Numbered from the stretch's first letter, positions 8,386 to 16,758 are shown. The stretch is DNA of 33,099 nt from Candidatus Binataceae bacterium (GCA_015478645.1 JADMIL010000007.1:67356-100454), one strand, 5' to 3'. Notes: generated by a model from the letters alone, not told the origin. Numbers and translations are program-made.

Positions 8386-8904
8386 ATGAAGAAATCGGGG
8401 ATCATCTTGGGACTTGCCGCCGCCGCGATCATGACGTGCGGGATCGGCCTGCGCTCGAACGCGATCGCCGGCACGTCGAGCAACGACGCCGAGATCAGCG
8501 CGGTCGAGCATCACCTCGCCGAGGCGCAGACCGCCGCGGCGGCGATGAAGTATTACGATCCGGGCGCAGATCTGCTGGTCTACGACATCGTTCCGCCGGC
8601 CGAATACAAAGGCGGACCGGCCTGGCGCAAGGACCTCGACGGCTTCTTCGCCAATTTCCCGGGGCCGAGCAAGATCGAATTTCTGGTCTTGAAGGTCGAG
8701 AGCAGCGGCAAGCTCGGCGTGGCCTATAGCGTGCAGCGCTTCACCAGTACCGGCAAAGACGGCAAGCCGTTCGTGCTGGTCTTCCGCGCCACCGACGTCC
8801 TGCACAAGCGCGACGGCAAATGGCTCATCGTGCACGAGCATTTGTCGGTGCCGGTTGACCTGACGACCGGCAAGCCGGATTTGCAGTCGACGATCCCGGA
8901 CTGA
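8386..8904 (+). CDS. Small secreted NTF2/SnoaL-like (DUF4440-type) protein
   Basis: The ATG at 8386 has a strong Shine-Dalgarno (GGAGGAG, 8371-8377, 8-bp spacing), so the earlier in-frame ATG at 8350 is rejected. The 172-residue product starts MKKSG and has a hydrophobic stretch ending near AIA (about residue 28), a probable signal peptide. The mature part has the order of an NTF2-like cone fold: a helix (SAVEHHLAEAQTA), an Asp-rich strand with YDPGADLLVYDI, a PAWRKDLDGFFANF segment and paired late strands ending RDGKWLIVHEHLSVP, typical of SnoaL/DUF4440 proteins. Such proteins bind small hydrophobic ligands or catalyse isomerase-like steps; no catalytic assignment is possible here. It is likely co-transcribed with the DUF1329 gene upstream. 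Confidence 0.75.
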   Translation: MKKSGIILGLAAAAIMTCGIGLRSNAIAGTSSNDAEISAVEHHLAEAQTAAAAMKYYDPGADLLVYDIVPPAEYKGGPAWRKDLDGFFANFPGPSKIEFLVLKVESSGKLGVAYSVQRFTSTGKDGKPFVLVFRATDVLHKRDGKWLIVHEHLSVPVDLTTGKPDLQSTIPD

Positions 8905-8912
8905 CCGAGCAT

Positions 8913-8984
8913 GGCGGGCGGCGCGCCGACGTGCCGTCCGCCGTAGCGTCTGACGCGGCCGATCGGTTCGCGACCGGCCGCGTC
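8913..8984 (+). terminator. Tandem GC-rich hairpins after the NTF2-like gene
   Basis: Two inverted repeats follow the stop at 8904. The first has arms 8913-8922 and 8933-8942 (10 bp with one G-T pair, 10-base loop). The second has arms 8952-8961 (GACGCGGCCG) and 8975-8984 (CGGCCGCGTC), perfectly complementary over 10 bp with a 13-base loop. Neither has a T-tract; they may stop transcription with Rho or protect the 3' end. Confidence 0.4.
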
Positions 8985-9142
8985 GATCGCGGCAGCGACA
9001 TGGCCGAGAGATAGCCTTTCCGGCGCGCGGGTCGCGGTGGCGCCGGGCGACCGTCGCGCGCGCCGGTTGACGAATGGTAGCCATCGGTTCTAGCACTCTG
9101 ACTGCCGCCATCGTCGCGACCGGATGGCGAAGAAGGATCGCG

Positions 9143-10366
9143 ATGCCCGCATCAGCTCCCGAACACGTGCTCTCCGGATACAAAGTGCTCGACTTCACGC
9201 AATTGGTGGCGGGACCAACGGTGACGCGGATGATGGCCGAGATGGGCGCGGAGGTGATCAAGGTCGAACTCACGCCCCACGGCGACCATTCGCGCCATCT
9301 GCCGTACGTGCGCGATGGCCGCAGCGCCTACTTCGTGCAGCAGAATCGCGGCAAGAAAAGCGTCTGCGTCGATCTGAAGACGGCGGCCGGAGCGCGCGTG
9401 GTGCGCGAGCTCGTGGCCAAGGTCGACGTGATGGTGGAGAATTTCGCGCCCGGCGTGATCAAGCGGCTGGGCTTCGACTACGAGACCGTGCGCGCGATCA
9501 ATCCGCGGCTGGTGATGTGCTCGATCTCGATGCTCGGGCAGACCGGGCCGATGGCGCATAAGCCGGGTTACGACCATATCGCGGCGGCGTACGCCGGCGT
9601 GATCGACATGACCGGCTATCCCGACGCGTCGCCGGTTTTCACCACGATGGCGGCGGGCGACGTGAGCACCGGCGTGCATGCGCTGAGCGCGGTGCTGGCG
9701 GCGCTGCTCTGGCGCGAGCGCAGCGGCAAGGGCCAATGGGTCGATCTGTCGCTGGTCGATTCGTACTTCCACTACCACGATCTCAACGTGCAGCTCTTGA
9801 CCGCGAGCCGCGGCGCGGTGCGGCCGCGGCGCAACGGACCGCATCACTACCTGATCTGTCCGGGCGGGGTGTTCAAGAGCAAAGAGGGCTACGTGTTTAT
9901 CGTCGCGCTGGATCAGCAATGGGCGCGGCTGTGCCAGGTGATCGAGCGTCCGCAATGGGCCACCGAGGCGCGCTTTGCCACGGGCGCCAAGCGCTCCGAG
10001 CATAGCGCGGAGATTATCGGCACGATCGAGCGCTGGCTGCAGGCCCAGCCGAGCGACGAGCATGCGATCGCGATCCTGGAGGAGGCGCGCGTGCCGATTG
10101 GGCCGGTGCTGAGCGTCGAGCGGGCGATCAATCATCCGCAACTGCGCGCGCGGCGCACCGTGCGGACGATCAACGATCGCATCCTGGGCGACTTCGACGT
10201 GCCGGGCTTTCCGCTGCGCTTTTCGGAATTTCCCGGAGAGCTCGCGCTTGAGGCGCCGCTGCTCGGCGAACATAACGCCGAAGTCCTCGAGCAATACCTC
10301 GGCTACTCGGCGGCGCAGATTAGCGCGCTCGAGGCGGCCGGCGTGCTGCGCCACGACAACCACTGA
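9143..10366 (+). CDS. CaiB/BaiF family (class III) CoA-transferase
   Basis: 407 residues from the ATG at 9143, which has AGAAGGA 5 bp upstream; the frame opens earlier (9074) but those codons give an uncharacteristic leader. Family marks: LDFTQLVAGPTVTRMMAEMGAEVIKVE at the N-terminus (residues ~16-40, read as two adjoining motifs), VMVENFAPGVIKRLGFDY, and AAGDVSTG carrying the likely catalytic Asp173 that forms the mixed anhydride/thioester with CoA. The C-terminal small domain has the usual hinge and 'ARRTV' region. The enzyme moves CoA between carboxylic acids, activating a substrate for beta-oxidation or racemisation. Substrate cannot be read from sequence. It stands alone between a terminator-like region upstream and a convergent EthD gene downstream. 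Confidence 0.9.
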   Translation: MPASAPEHVLSGYKVLDFTQLVAGPTVTRMMAEMGAEVIKVELTPHGDHSRHLPYVRDGRSAYFVQQNRGKKSVCVDLKTAAGARVVRELVAKVDVMVENFAPGVIKRLGFDYETVRAINPRLVMCSISMLGQTGPMAHKPGYDHIAAAYAGVIDMTGYPDASPVFTTMAAGDVSTGVHALSAVLAALLWRERSGKGQWVDLSLVDSYFHYHDLNVQLLTASRGAVRPRRNGPHHYLICPGGVFKSKEGYVFIVALDQQWARLCQVIERPQWATEARFATGAKRSEHSAEIIGTIERWLQAQPSDEHAIAILEEARVPIGPVLSVERAINHPQLRARRTVRTINDRILGDFDVPGFPLRFSEFPGELALEAPLLGEHNAEVLEQYLGYSAAQISALEAAGVLRHDNH

Positions 10367-10433
10367 GCCGGCCGCGGCGTGCGCCACCGGGGCGCGCCGC
10401 CGTCCTCGGACCGGCGCTTGAGCCGCCGCGGCG

Positions 10434-10754
10434 CTACTCGCGCTCCCAGCCGACGGCGGCCTGGAGGGTGACGCCGAAACGCGCGACCATCTTGCCCGCA
10501 TCCTCGCGCATCGCGCGCCATTGCGCGGCCTCGCTCGCGCGGGCCATCGCTTCGGGATTATCGAACAGCAATTCGGCCACGCGATGGAACGGGGCGGGCG
10601 CGCCTTCGAGGCCGGTTTCCGTGCGGGTCAGGACGAGCTTGCGCAGATGCGGCACGCGGCGGGCGAGCGGCACGTGGACTTCGGCGTAATATTTCTCGAA
10701 CGCTTCGAGATCGGACGGTTTGGGCGCTCCCCAGAACGCGACGACTTTGTACAT
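10434..10754 (-). CDS. EthD domain protein
   Basis: A 106-residue protein matching the EthD dimeric alpha/beta-barrel family: first strand MYKVVAFWGAP, then the helix with FEKYYAEVHVPLARRVP (the conserved F-x-x-Y-x-x-x-H-x-P-L signature) and a final strand with a Val/Ala-rich end. The ATG at 10754 is supported by a GGAGG (opposite strand, 10762-10766). EthD-like proteins act beside catabolic enzymes and some are dehydratases or small monooxygenase-like barrels, but most have no known reaction. It lies 108 bp downstream of the murU-like gene on the same strand, and its stop faces the CoA-transferase stop across about 67 bp. Confidence 0.8.
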   Translation of the reverse strand: MYKVVAFWGAPKPSDLEAFEKYYAEVHVPLARRVPHLRKLVLTRTETGLEGAPAPFHRVAELLFDNPEAMARASEAAQWRAMREDAGKMVARFGVTLQAAVGWERE

Positions 10755-10862
10755 CGAACGGCCTCCGCAGACAGCTTGGCGCCCGCCCCCGAGGCGAGCG
10801 GTGCGCCAAGCCCTTCGTATTCGTGCGCGCCGCGCTATGCAAGGCGTGGCTCGCGCGGCGCT

Positions 10863-11642
10863 CTACCGGAGGTAGGCGAGCGGGGGCGGAGCGGCGGCAA
10901 ATTCGGCGCACAGATCGTCGTAGCCGGCGCGATCGTCGACGGTGCGGAAGAACCCGCGATGGACATAGCCGTAAAGCGGCACGCCGCGCGCCGCGAGCGG
11001 CGCAAACAGATCGCCCATCAGGCTAAACGGCGGCGCCGCCGGCGCCATCGCGCAGACCGCCGCCTCGCAGACCATCACGCCGCAATACATAAACGGGGCC
11101 AGCGTCGCCGCGACCCCATCGGCGAGCGTGGCGGGATAATCGTCGAACACGCCGCGCTCACGGCCGCGCAGCAGGCGCATCCGGCGGATCCGCCCCGCGG
11201 CGTCGCATTCGATGCGGCTGTAGGCGTCGGGGTCGCCGCCGGCGCGCAGGACGAAGGTCGCCAGGCCGCCGCGCGCGCGATGGAACGCGATCAGGGCGGC
11301 CAGGTCGAGATCGAGAATCGTGTCGCAGTTGAGCAGGGCGAAGGGCTCGTCGCCGAAGTAGCCACGCAGTGCGGCGAGCGGACCGCCGGTGCCCGCCAGC
11401 ACCGGCTCGGGCGAATAGGTGATGCGCAGGCCGAGCGCCGCGCCGTCGCCAAGCGCGTGCTCGATCTGCGCGGCCAGATGATGGACGTTGATCGCGACGT
11501 CGGTGATGCCCGCCGCACGAAGCATCCGCAGCGGATAATGGATGAGCGGACGGCCGCCGACCGTGAGGATCGGCTTGGGAGTCCGATCGGTGAGCGGGCG
11601 CAGCCGCTCGCCGTAGCCGGCCGAGAGCACCAACGCCTTCAT
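10863..11642 (-). CDS. murU: Nucleotidyltransferase, probable N-acetylmuramate alpha-1-phosphate uridylyltransferase
   Basis: 259 residues from the ATG at 11642; the frame runs further upstream but would then overlap the amgK-like gene. The N-terminus MKALVLSAGYGERLRPLT plus TPKPI is the NTP-binding signature of sugar-1-phosphate nucleotidyltransferases; LLNCDTIL has the metal-binding Asp and AGTGGPLAAL the sugar-binding region. Length is close to MurU, which lacks the C-terminal beta-helix of GlmU. MurU makes UDP-MurNAc from MurNAc-1-phosphate in the cytoplasm. The gene begins 4 bp after the stop of an AmgK-like kinase, the classical gene pair of the cell-wall recycling pathway that bypasses de novo UDP-MurNAc synthesis and gives fosfomycin tolerance. 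The function follows from this pairing; another hexose-1-phosphate nucleotidyltransferase is the alternative. Confidence 0.8.
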   Translation of the reverse strand: MKALVLSAGYGERLRPLTDRTPKPILTVGGRPLIHYPLRMLRAAGITDVAINVHHLAAQIEHALGDGAALGLRITYSPEPVLAGTGGPLAALRGYFGDEPFALLNCDTILDLDLAALIAFHRARGGLATFVLRAGGDPDAYSRIECDAAGRIRRMRLLRGRERGVFDDYPATLADGVAATLAPFMYCGVMVCEAAVCAMAPAAPPFSLMGDLFAPLAARGVPLYGYVHRGFFRTVDDRAGYDDLCAEFAAAPPPLAYLR

Positions 11643-11646
11643 CGCG

Positions 11647-12849
11647 TCAGGCGCCAAACGCCGCGTGCAACTTGGGATAGTCGCCCAGTTCGGCGAGTGC
11701 CCGGCGCGCCTGGGCGATCGCATAGGGAATATAGATTGCGTAGCCGGGCTTGCCGCTGCGCTCGAGCACCACGAAGCGCCCGATCACCTTGAGCGCGTGC
11801 TGCAAGACGCATAGGCGGTAGCTCGCGATAAATTCGTCGTGGGCCAGCGCGGCCGGCGCGCCGCGGCGGATGCGCGCGGCGAAATAGTAATCGAGCACGC
11901 GCCGCTCGATGACCGGCGTGATAATCCGCGCGGCGTCGCGCGTGGTCAGCAGCACGGCCAGATCCTGCGCGGCGGGCGCCATCAGCGCGTCCTGAAAATC
12001 GATCATGCGCAGATGCGGAGCGCCGTCCGGCGCGGTCTGCACGAAGAGATTGTGGCCGTGGTAGTCGCGATGCGCCAAAACGCGTGGCAGGCGCCCGAGA
12101 TGCGCGGCGAGCCGGTCGAGCTCAGGGGCGAGCGCGGCGGGATCGGCCGCCGGTGCCGCCGCGCGCGCGCCGAACTCGACGAACTGCTCGAGCTCCCAGC
12201 GAAACAGCCGCTCGTCATAGGCCACGCGCGAGGCGATGCAGCGATCGTCGAGGCGGCGGGTGCCGTCGAGATGCAGCGTGAGCAGGGCGTCGGCGGCCAG
12301 CCGATAGAGATCGCCGGCGTGTCCGCGCGTCGCGGCCTCGAACAGCGGCAGATCGCCGACATCCTCGACCAGCAGCATTCTCGCGCGCACGTCGGCCGTG
12401 TAGAGCGCGGGCACTGGCGCGCCGATCGCGGCGAGCAAGCGCTGGAGGTTAAGCCATGGCGGCTCGGCGAGCGGCTCCGCGATTAGCTTGAGCGTGCGCG
12501 CGTAAAGCGGCAGATCGTCGGGACCGAGATCGATCGCGATCGCGGAGCGTGGCGGGTGGTCGGCGGACCGCGCCTCGTCGGACGGGTTACCGCCGGACGG
12601 CATCGCGCTGGGAGTCGCGGCGAGGGTGACGCGCCAGAAGCGCCGCGTCGAGGCGTCACCCTTGAGCGCGGCGAGGCCATCGATCCGGGCGTGCGGAAAG
12701 CGCCGCGCCACGGTCACTCGGATCCACGTTTCGGGCGATGTGCCCGGCGGCTCTCCCGGCGCTGCGCCAGGCGAATCCACGCGCGAATCTCCGGACGGTG
12801 CGACGGCCGGGTCGGGCGATCTGTCTTGTGATCTTGGATCGGCGCTCAC
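11647..12849 (-). CDS. amgK: AmgK-like cell-wall amino-sugar kinase (aminoglycoside phosphotransferase fold)
   Basis: 400 residues from a GTG at 12849. Family marks: GDASTRRFWRV near residue 65 (the DASFRRY-like nucleotide loop of AmgK), ARMLLVEDVGDLPLFE, the catalytic loop LAHRDYHGHNLFV, and MIDFQDALMAPAAQDLAVLL, the DFQD metal-binding segment. AmgK phosphorylates MurNAc (and GlcNAc) at the anomeric carbon, feeding MurU, whose gene follows after 4 bp. The first ~40 residues are Pro/Ser/Asp-rich low complexity and there is an odd Pro/Ser/Gly insertion after the first motif; no Shine-Dalgarno precedes the GTG, so the true start may lie within the first 50 codons. It is 52 bp downstream of the ABC-F gene and may be read through from it. 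Confidence 0.8.
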   Translation of the reverse strand: MSADPRSQDRSPDPAVAPSGDSRVDSPGAAPGEPPGTSPETWIRVTVARRFPHARIDGLAALKGDASTRRFWRVTLAATPSAMPSGGNPSDEARSADHPPRSAIAIDLGPDDLPLYARTLKLIAEPLAEPPWLNLQRLLAAIGAPVPALYTADVRARMLLVEDVGDLPLFEAATRGHAGDLYRLAADALLTLHLDGTRRLDDRCIASRVAYDERLFRWELEQFVEFGARAAAPAADPAALAPELDRLAAHLGRLPRVLAHRDYHGHNLFVQTAPDGAPHLRMIDFQDALMAPAAQDLAVLLTTRDAARIITPVIERRVLDYYFAARIRRGAPAALAHDEFIASYRLCVLQHALKVIGRFVVLERSGKPGYAIYIPYAIAQARRALAELGDYPKLHAAFGA

Positions 12850-12901
12850 GCCGTGAACTTTATCTGTTCGAGGGTGCGCGGCGCCATGCGCGCGCGAGCG
12901 A

Positions 12902-14971
12902 TCAGGCCGAGGCCTCTTCGACGCCGACCAGTTCCGCGTAGAGGCCCTCGATCTCGCGGCCGAGCTGCTCGTAGCGCGCGATCATCTGGTTGGCGTCCTT
13001 GCGCTCGAGATAGAAGTTCGGCTGGTTCATCGCGGCCGTGAGGGTCGCGCGCTCGGTCTCGCGGGATTCGATGGCGGATTCGATTTCGGTGCGCCGGCGT
13101 GCGAAACGCGTGCGATTGACGAACGCCGGACGATTGGCAGGTTGCGCCGCGGCGCCATTGCGCGAGGGCGCGGCTTCGGGCGTAGCGCCATTGCCGTGGG
13201 CGGCGCCGTGGCCTTTGCCCGCCGAGCGCGCCGCGCCATTGGGAGCCGGCTCGGGCGCGACTGAGCTGCCGACCTGGGCAAGTGCGCGTGGGGCCTGTGC
13301 GGCGCGCGCGGGCGCATCGGCGGTGCGCGTCGTCGAAGCCCCTTTGGCGGCGTCTTTGGACGATTCTTCGGCGGCCTTCTTGACCAGGTAGTCGTCGTAA
13401 TTGCCGAGATAGCGCACCGCGTGGCCGTGGCCGACCTCGATCACCTGGGTGACCAGTTGGTTGAGGATGTGCCGATCGTGGCTGACGATCACCACCGTGC
13501 CGGGAAAGCGCTTGAGCGCGTCGAGCAGGGTCTCCTTGGCGACGATATCGAGGTTGTTGGTCGGCTCGTCGAGCAGCAGGCAGTTATTGCGCCGCGCGAT
13601 AACCTTGGCGAGGGCCAGACGCGCGCGCTCGCCGCCCGAGAGCACGCCGGTGCGCTTGTTGGCGTCGTCGCCCGAGAACAACATCGCGCCCAGCAGGTTG
13701 CGAATCTCGGTGGTGCGCATACCCTCGGCCTCGCGGCTCAGCTCGTCGAAGACGCTGCGTTCGTAGTCGAGCGACTCGGAGAGGTTCTGCGCAAAGTAGC
13801 CGATCTCGACCTTGTCGCCGACGACGCGCGTGCCGGAGGTCATTTCGTCGACCCCGGCCAGGATGCGGATCATGGTCGATTTGCCGGCGCCGTTGGGGCC
13901 GACCAGCGCGATGCGCGCGCCGCGCTCGATCTCGAGGCTGACGCCGTCGTAGACCGTCAGATCGCCGTAGCGTTTGACGACTTCCTGTAGCTCGACCACG
14001 CGGCGCGCGCCGCGATCGCATTCGGGAAACGCGATCGAGGGCGGCTTTTCGTGGCCGGCGGGCGGCTTCAGCCGTTCAATTTTTTCGAGCTGGCGGATAC
14101 GGCTCTGGACCAGCTTGGCCTTGCTCGCCTGGGCGCGGAAGCGGCCGATAAAGGCCTCCATGTGCTCGATTTCGGTGCGCTGGTTTTCGTACGCCGCAAG
14201 CTCGAGCGCAACCCGCCGCTCGCGCTCTTCGAGGTAGAAGGAATAGTTGCCGCTGTAATCGGTCAGCGCGCCGCGCGCGACCTCGACCGTGCGCCGCGTC
14301 ACGCGATCGAGAAAATAGTGATCGTGCGAGACCAGGATGATGCCGCCGGCGTAGTCCTCGAGGTATTCCTCGAGCCAGTTGCGCGCCTCGATATCGAGAT
14401 GGTTGGTCGGCTCGTCGAGCATCAGGAATTCGGGCCGCTGGAGCAGCAGCTTGGCCAGCGCGATCCGCATCCGGATGCCGCCGGAAAATTCAGCGACGTC
14501 GCGGGGCAAATCCTCGTCGCGAAAGCCCAGGCCGAAGAGTACGGCGGTCGCACGGCTGTCGGCGCTGTAAAAGTCATGGCGCTCAAGGTCGCTCAGCACG
14601 TTGCCGAACTCCGCCAGCGCGGCGTCGTGCACCGGCCCCGAATGCTCGCGCTCGAGGATGCCTTCGAGCTCGATACGGCGGCGGTCGATCGCCTGCATCT
14701 CGGCCAGCGCCGAGAGCGTTTCGTCGAGCACCGATCGGCCGCCCATCTCGGGCGAGTCCTGATGCAGGTAGCCGACGCGGGTGCGCTGCGGGCGCGAGAT
14801 GCGCCCGGCGTCGGGGGGGAAGAGTTCGGCGATCATGCGCAGCAGGGTCGATTTGCCGGCGCCGTTGAGTCCGACCAGGCCGACCCGTCCGTCGTCGGGC
14901 ATCGACCAGCTCACGCCGTCGAGAATCGTCCGGCCGCCGTAATGTTTGGAGACTTTGTCGAGCGTGAGCAC
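12902..14971 (-). CDS. ABC-F family ATPase (Uup/ABCF3-like ribosome-associated protein)
   Basis: 689 residues from the GTG at 14971, preceded by AAGGA at 9-bp spacing on this strand; an upstream in-frame GTG at 15055 would add an unrelated leader. Two ATPase domains in tandem without membrane segments: Walker A GLNGAGKST then GPNGAGKST; signatures FSGGIRMRIALAK and LSGGERARLALAK; Walker B/ABC-F motifs LLDEPTNHLDI (LMLDEPTNHLDIEA) and LLLDEPTNNLDI. Between them lies the charged arm/linker with ENQRTEIEHMEAFI. After domain 2 comes a ~75-residue Ala/Pro/Gly/Asn low-complexity tether and a C-terminal coiled coil, as in Uup-like proteins. ABC-F proteins act on the ribosome during translation or stalling rather than in transport. 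Its gene starts the minus-strand run leading into amgK and murU. Confidence 0.92.
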   Translation of the reverse strand: MLTLDKVSKHYGGRTILDGVSWSMPDDGRVGLVGLNGAGKSTLLRMIAELFPPDAGRISRPQRTRVGYLHQDSPEMGGRSVLDETLSALAEMQAIDRRRIELEGILEREHSGPVHDAALAEFGNVLSDLERHDFYSADSRATAVLFGLGFRDEDLPRDVAEFSGGIRMRIALAKLLLQRPEFLMLDEPTNHLDIEARNWLEEYLEDYAGGIILVSHDHYFLDRVTRRTVEVARGALTDYSGNYSFYLEERERRVALELAAYENQRTEIEHMEAFIGRFRAQASKAKLVQSRIRQLEKIERLKPPAGHEKPPSIAFPECDRGARRVVELQEVVKRYGDLTVYDGVSLEIERGARIALVGPNGAGKSTMIRILAGVDEMTSGTRVVGDKVEIGYFAQNLSESLDYERSVFDELSREAEGMRTTEIRNLLGAMLFSGDDANKRTGVLSGGERARLALAKVIARRNNCLLLDEPTNNLDIVAKETLLDALKRFPGTVVIVSHDRHILNQLVTQVIEVGHGHAVRYLGNYDDYLVKKAAEESSKDAAKGASTTRTADAPARAAQAPRALAQVGSSVAPEPAPNGAARSAGKGHGAAHGNGATPEAAPSRNGAAAQPANRPAFVNRTRFARRRTEIESAIESRETERATLTAAMNQPNFYLERKDANQMIARYEQLGREIEGLYAELVGVEEASA

Positions 14972-15246
14972 TGAGTGAAATCCTTGCGCAATTGCGGGCG
15001 GTGACAGCCGGGCCGGCCGACGCGCCACGAATCGATCGACGACGCGCCGCGTCACCGCTTAAACCAACGAGCTTAGCCGTCGGCGCGCACTTGTGAAAGC
15101 ACCCGCCGCGCGAGACCCAAGCATGTCGGCCGCAGGGCGCGCCGGCCGACGCTCGCGCGAGCCGGGGGCGGGCGTCGATTTACCGCGAACGGTTGCGTAG
15201 AATCGTGTTCTGAGCCGCTCTGCGGATCGATTCGGGGAGGAACCTC
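14972..15246. other. Divergent intergenic region
   Basis: 275 bp between the ABC-F gene (leftward) and a small hypothetical gene (rightward), so it must hold promoters for both. On the right-hand side TAGAAT at 15198-15203 is a plausible -10 box for the hypothetical gene, but the -35 position is weak. I see no RNA gene or repeat in it. Confidence 0.4.
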
Positions 15247-15591
15247 ATGCCGGCGTTACGGGAAGGCGATCGCGTGCTGATCATCGACCGCAAGCTGTTC
15301 AAGGACGACAACACTCGCTTCTTCGTCGGCGTGATTGAAGAGTACGACGAGGTCGCGATGCGCGTGCGCGGCTATCCGTTTCATCTGAGCCCCTACGAAG
15401 TCTCGGGCAGCGAGCGCCATGGGGACGAGCGTTCGCGCGTGATCTCGATGTCGGCGGGCGATCTGATCTACCTGCTCCCGGCGAACGTTGAGCCGGTCAA
15501 GATCCAGCTCCGGCGATCGCCGAAATCGCTGATGCTCACCGATGGCGATGCGCTTTCACTCGATCTGAGCGAGTGGCTGATGCGCGTGTAG
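15247..15591 (+). CDS. Conserved-looking small hypothetical protein
   Basis: A 114-residue protein with a strong Shine-Dalgarno (GGGGAGG, 15234-15240, 6 bp before ATG). I do not recognise a named family. The sequence looks like a small beta-rich, cytoplasmic protein: REGDRVLIIDRKLF, FFVGVIEEYDEVAMRVRGYP and DLIYLLPANVEPVKIQL alternate short strands with turns, resembling SH3/LSm-like barrels, and a charged loop (SGSERHGDERSR) sits in the middle. No signal peptide, no membrane segment, no cysteine. It is monocistronic: the ABC-F gene is divergent and the SDR downstream is 247 bp away. It could be a nucleic-acid-binding or housekeeping accessory protein, but that is only a guess from shape. Confidence 0.7.
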   Translation: MPALREGDRVLIIDRKLFKDDNTRFFVGVIEEYDEVAMRVRGYPFHLSPYEVSGSERHGDERSRVISMSAGDLIYLLPANVEPVKIQLRRSPKSLMLTDGDALSLDLSEWLMRV

Positions 15592-15838
15592 TCCCCGTGG
15601 ATCCCGCGCGCGGCGCTCCGGCGAACGGCATCGCGCCGCAGCGCTTGGCGCCTTCCGCGATCAACGCAAATCTTCCTGCCCGCGCGCGGTGCCGATGCGA
15701 TCACGCGTGATTGGCGCGCGATCCTCGCTGGCGGCTGGCGCGGGCGCCAGTCGGCGTGATAACAACGCTGCAAATACACTTTTCGCTCCACGCGCCGCGC
15801 CGGCCGGGAGCAGAGCAGCAGATGAGGAGTTGACCGCG

Positions 15839-16624
15839 ATGAGTCTCAGGCTTGAAGGAAAGAACGCGCTGATCACCGGCGCCGCCAGCGGAATTGGCCG
15901 TGCCAGCGCGATTCGTTTTGCTGAAGAGGGCGCCAACGTCGCCGTGGCCGATCGCCAGGCCGCCGCCGCCGAGGAGACCGCCGCCGCCGTGCGCAAGCTG
16001 GGCCGCAAGGCCGTCGCGATTGCGCTCGACGTGAGCGACCCCGCCCAGGTCTCCGCGATGGTCGCGACGACCGTCGCCGGGCTGGGCAGCGTGGATATTC
16101 TGCTCGCCGCCGCCGGGGTCTCGCATGCCCGTTACGGCGGTGACGGCCAGATCGTCCACAAACTGCTGCATGAGATCCCGTTCGAGGAATGGCGCGGGCT
16201 GATGGCGATCAACCTCGACGGCTGCTTTCTCTGCTGCCAGGCGGTTGCGGTCCAGATGATCAAGCAGGGCCAGGGCGGCCGGATTATCGCGATCGCCTCG
16301 GGCGCGGCCAAGATGCCGGTCAAGGGTTCCGGCGAGTACGCCGTCAGCAAGGCGGGCGTCTGGATGCTGATGAAGAACATGGCGCTCGAGTTGGGCCGCT
16401 GGAATATCACCTGCAATGCGATCGGACCGGGCGTGATCGACACGCCGATGACCAAGCAGTTGCAGCAGGCGCGCCATTTCGATCGCATGATCGGTCATCA
16501 GCCGCTGCGCCGGATCGGCAAGCCGGTCGACGTCGCGAATACGGCGCTGTTCCTGGCCAGCGAGGAAGGCGCGTACTTCACCGGATCGATCCTGCATCCC
16601 GACGGCGGACTGTTGATGCAGTAG
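15839..16624 (+). CDS. Short-chain dehydrogenase/reductase (classical SDR)
   Basis: 261 residues from the ATG at 15839, with AGGAG at 15825-15829; the open frame extends to 15689 but the extra 50 residues are not SDR-like. The Rossmann fold shows TGAASGIG (13-20), the acidic-strand end DVSD, N125 in INLDG, S154 in AIASG and Y167-x3-K171 in YAVSK, so the catalytic tetrad is complete. The end GAYFTGSILHPDGGLLMQ is typical of FabG-like 250-260-residue enzymes. Asp38 at the end of the second strand (VAVADRQ) suggests NAD(H) preference. Reaction is oxidation/reduction of a hydroxyl/keto group, substrate unknown. It is flanked by intergenic DNA on both sides, so it is likely a single-gene unit. Confidence 0.88.
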   Translation: MSLRLEGKNALITGAASGIGRASAIRFAEEGANVAVADRQAAAAEETAAAVRKLGRKAVAIALDVSDPAQVSAMVATTVAGLGSVDILLAAAGVSHARYGGDGQIVHKLLHEIPFEEWRGLMAINLDGCFLCCQAVAVQMIKQGQGGRIIAIASGAAKMPVKGSGEYAVSKAGVWMLMKNMALELGRWNITCNAIGPGVIDTPMTKQLQQARHFDRMIGHQPLRRIGKPVDVANTALFLASEEGAYFTGSILHPDGGLLMQ

Positions 16625-16719
16625 CCGATCGGCCGGCGGCGAGGGCAAAGCTGGCGGCGATCGGTGCTCGCGGCGTTCGCGCGCATGGATTATGCGCCGG
16701 CGTGCGGTGACGATGCGGA

Positions 16720-16749
16720 TGGAAAAGATGGCGATCCAGGCGCTAAAAT
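16720..16749 (+). promoter_or_regulatory. Candidate promoter for the PKD protein gene (near-leaderless)
   Basis: TGGAAA (16720-16725; 4 of 6 to TTGACA), an 18-bp spacer and TAAAAT (16744-16749; 5 of 6 to TATAAT). The predicted start of transcription (~16756) is only about 3 nt before the ATG at 16759, and no Shine-Dalgarno is present. Confidence 0.4.
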
Positions 16750-16758
16750 AAGCCGACC

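Noticed and set aside
8905..9142. Non-coding RNA suspected from strong hairpins after 8904
   Set aside because: The hairpins sit directly after a gene end and are better explained as 3'-end structures; no promoter lies before them.
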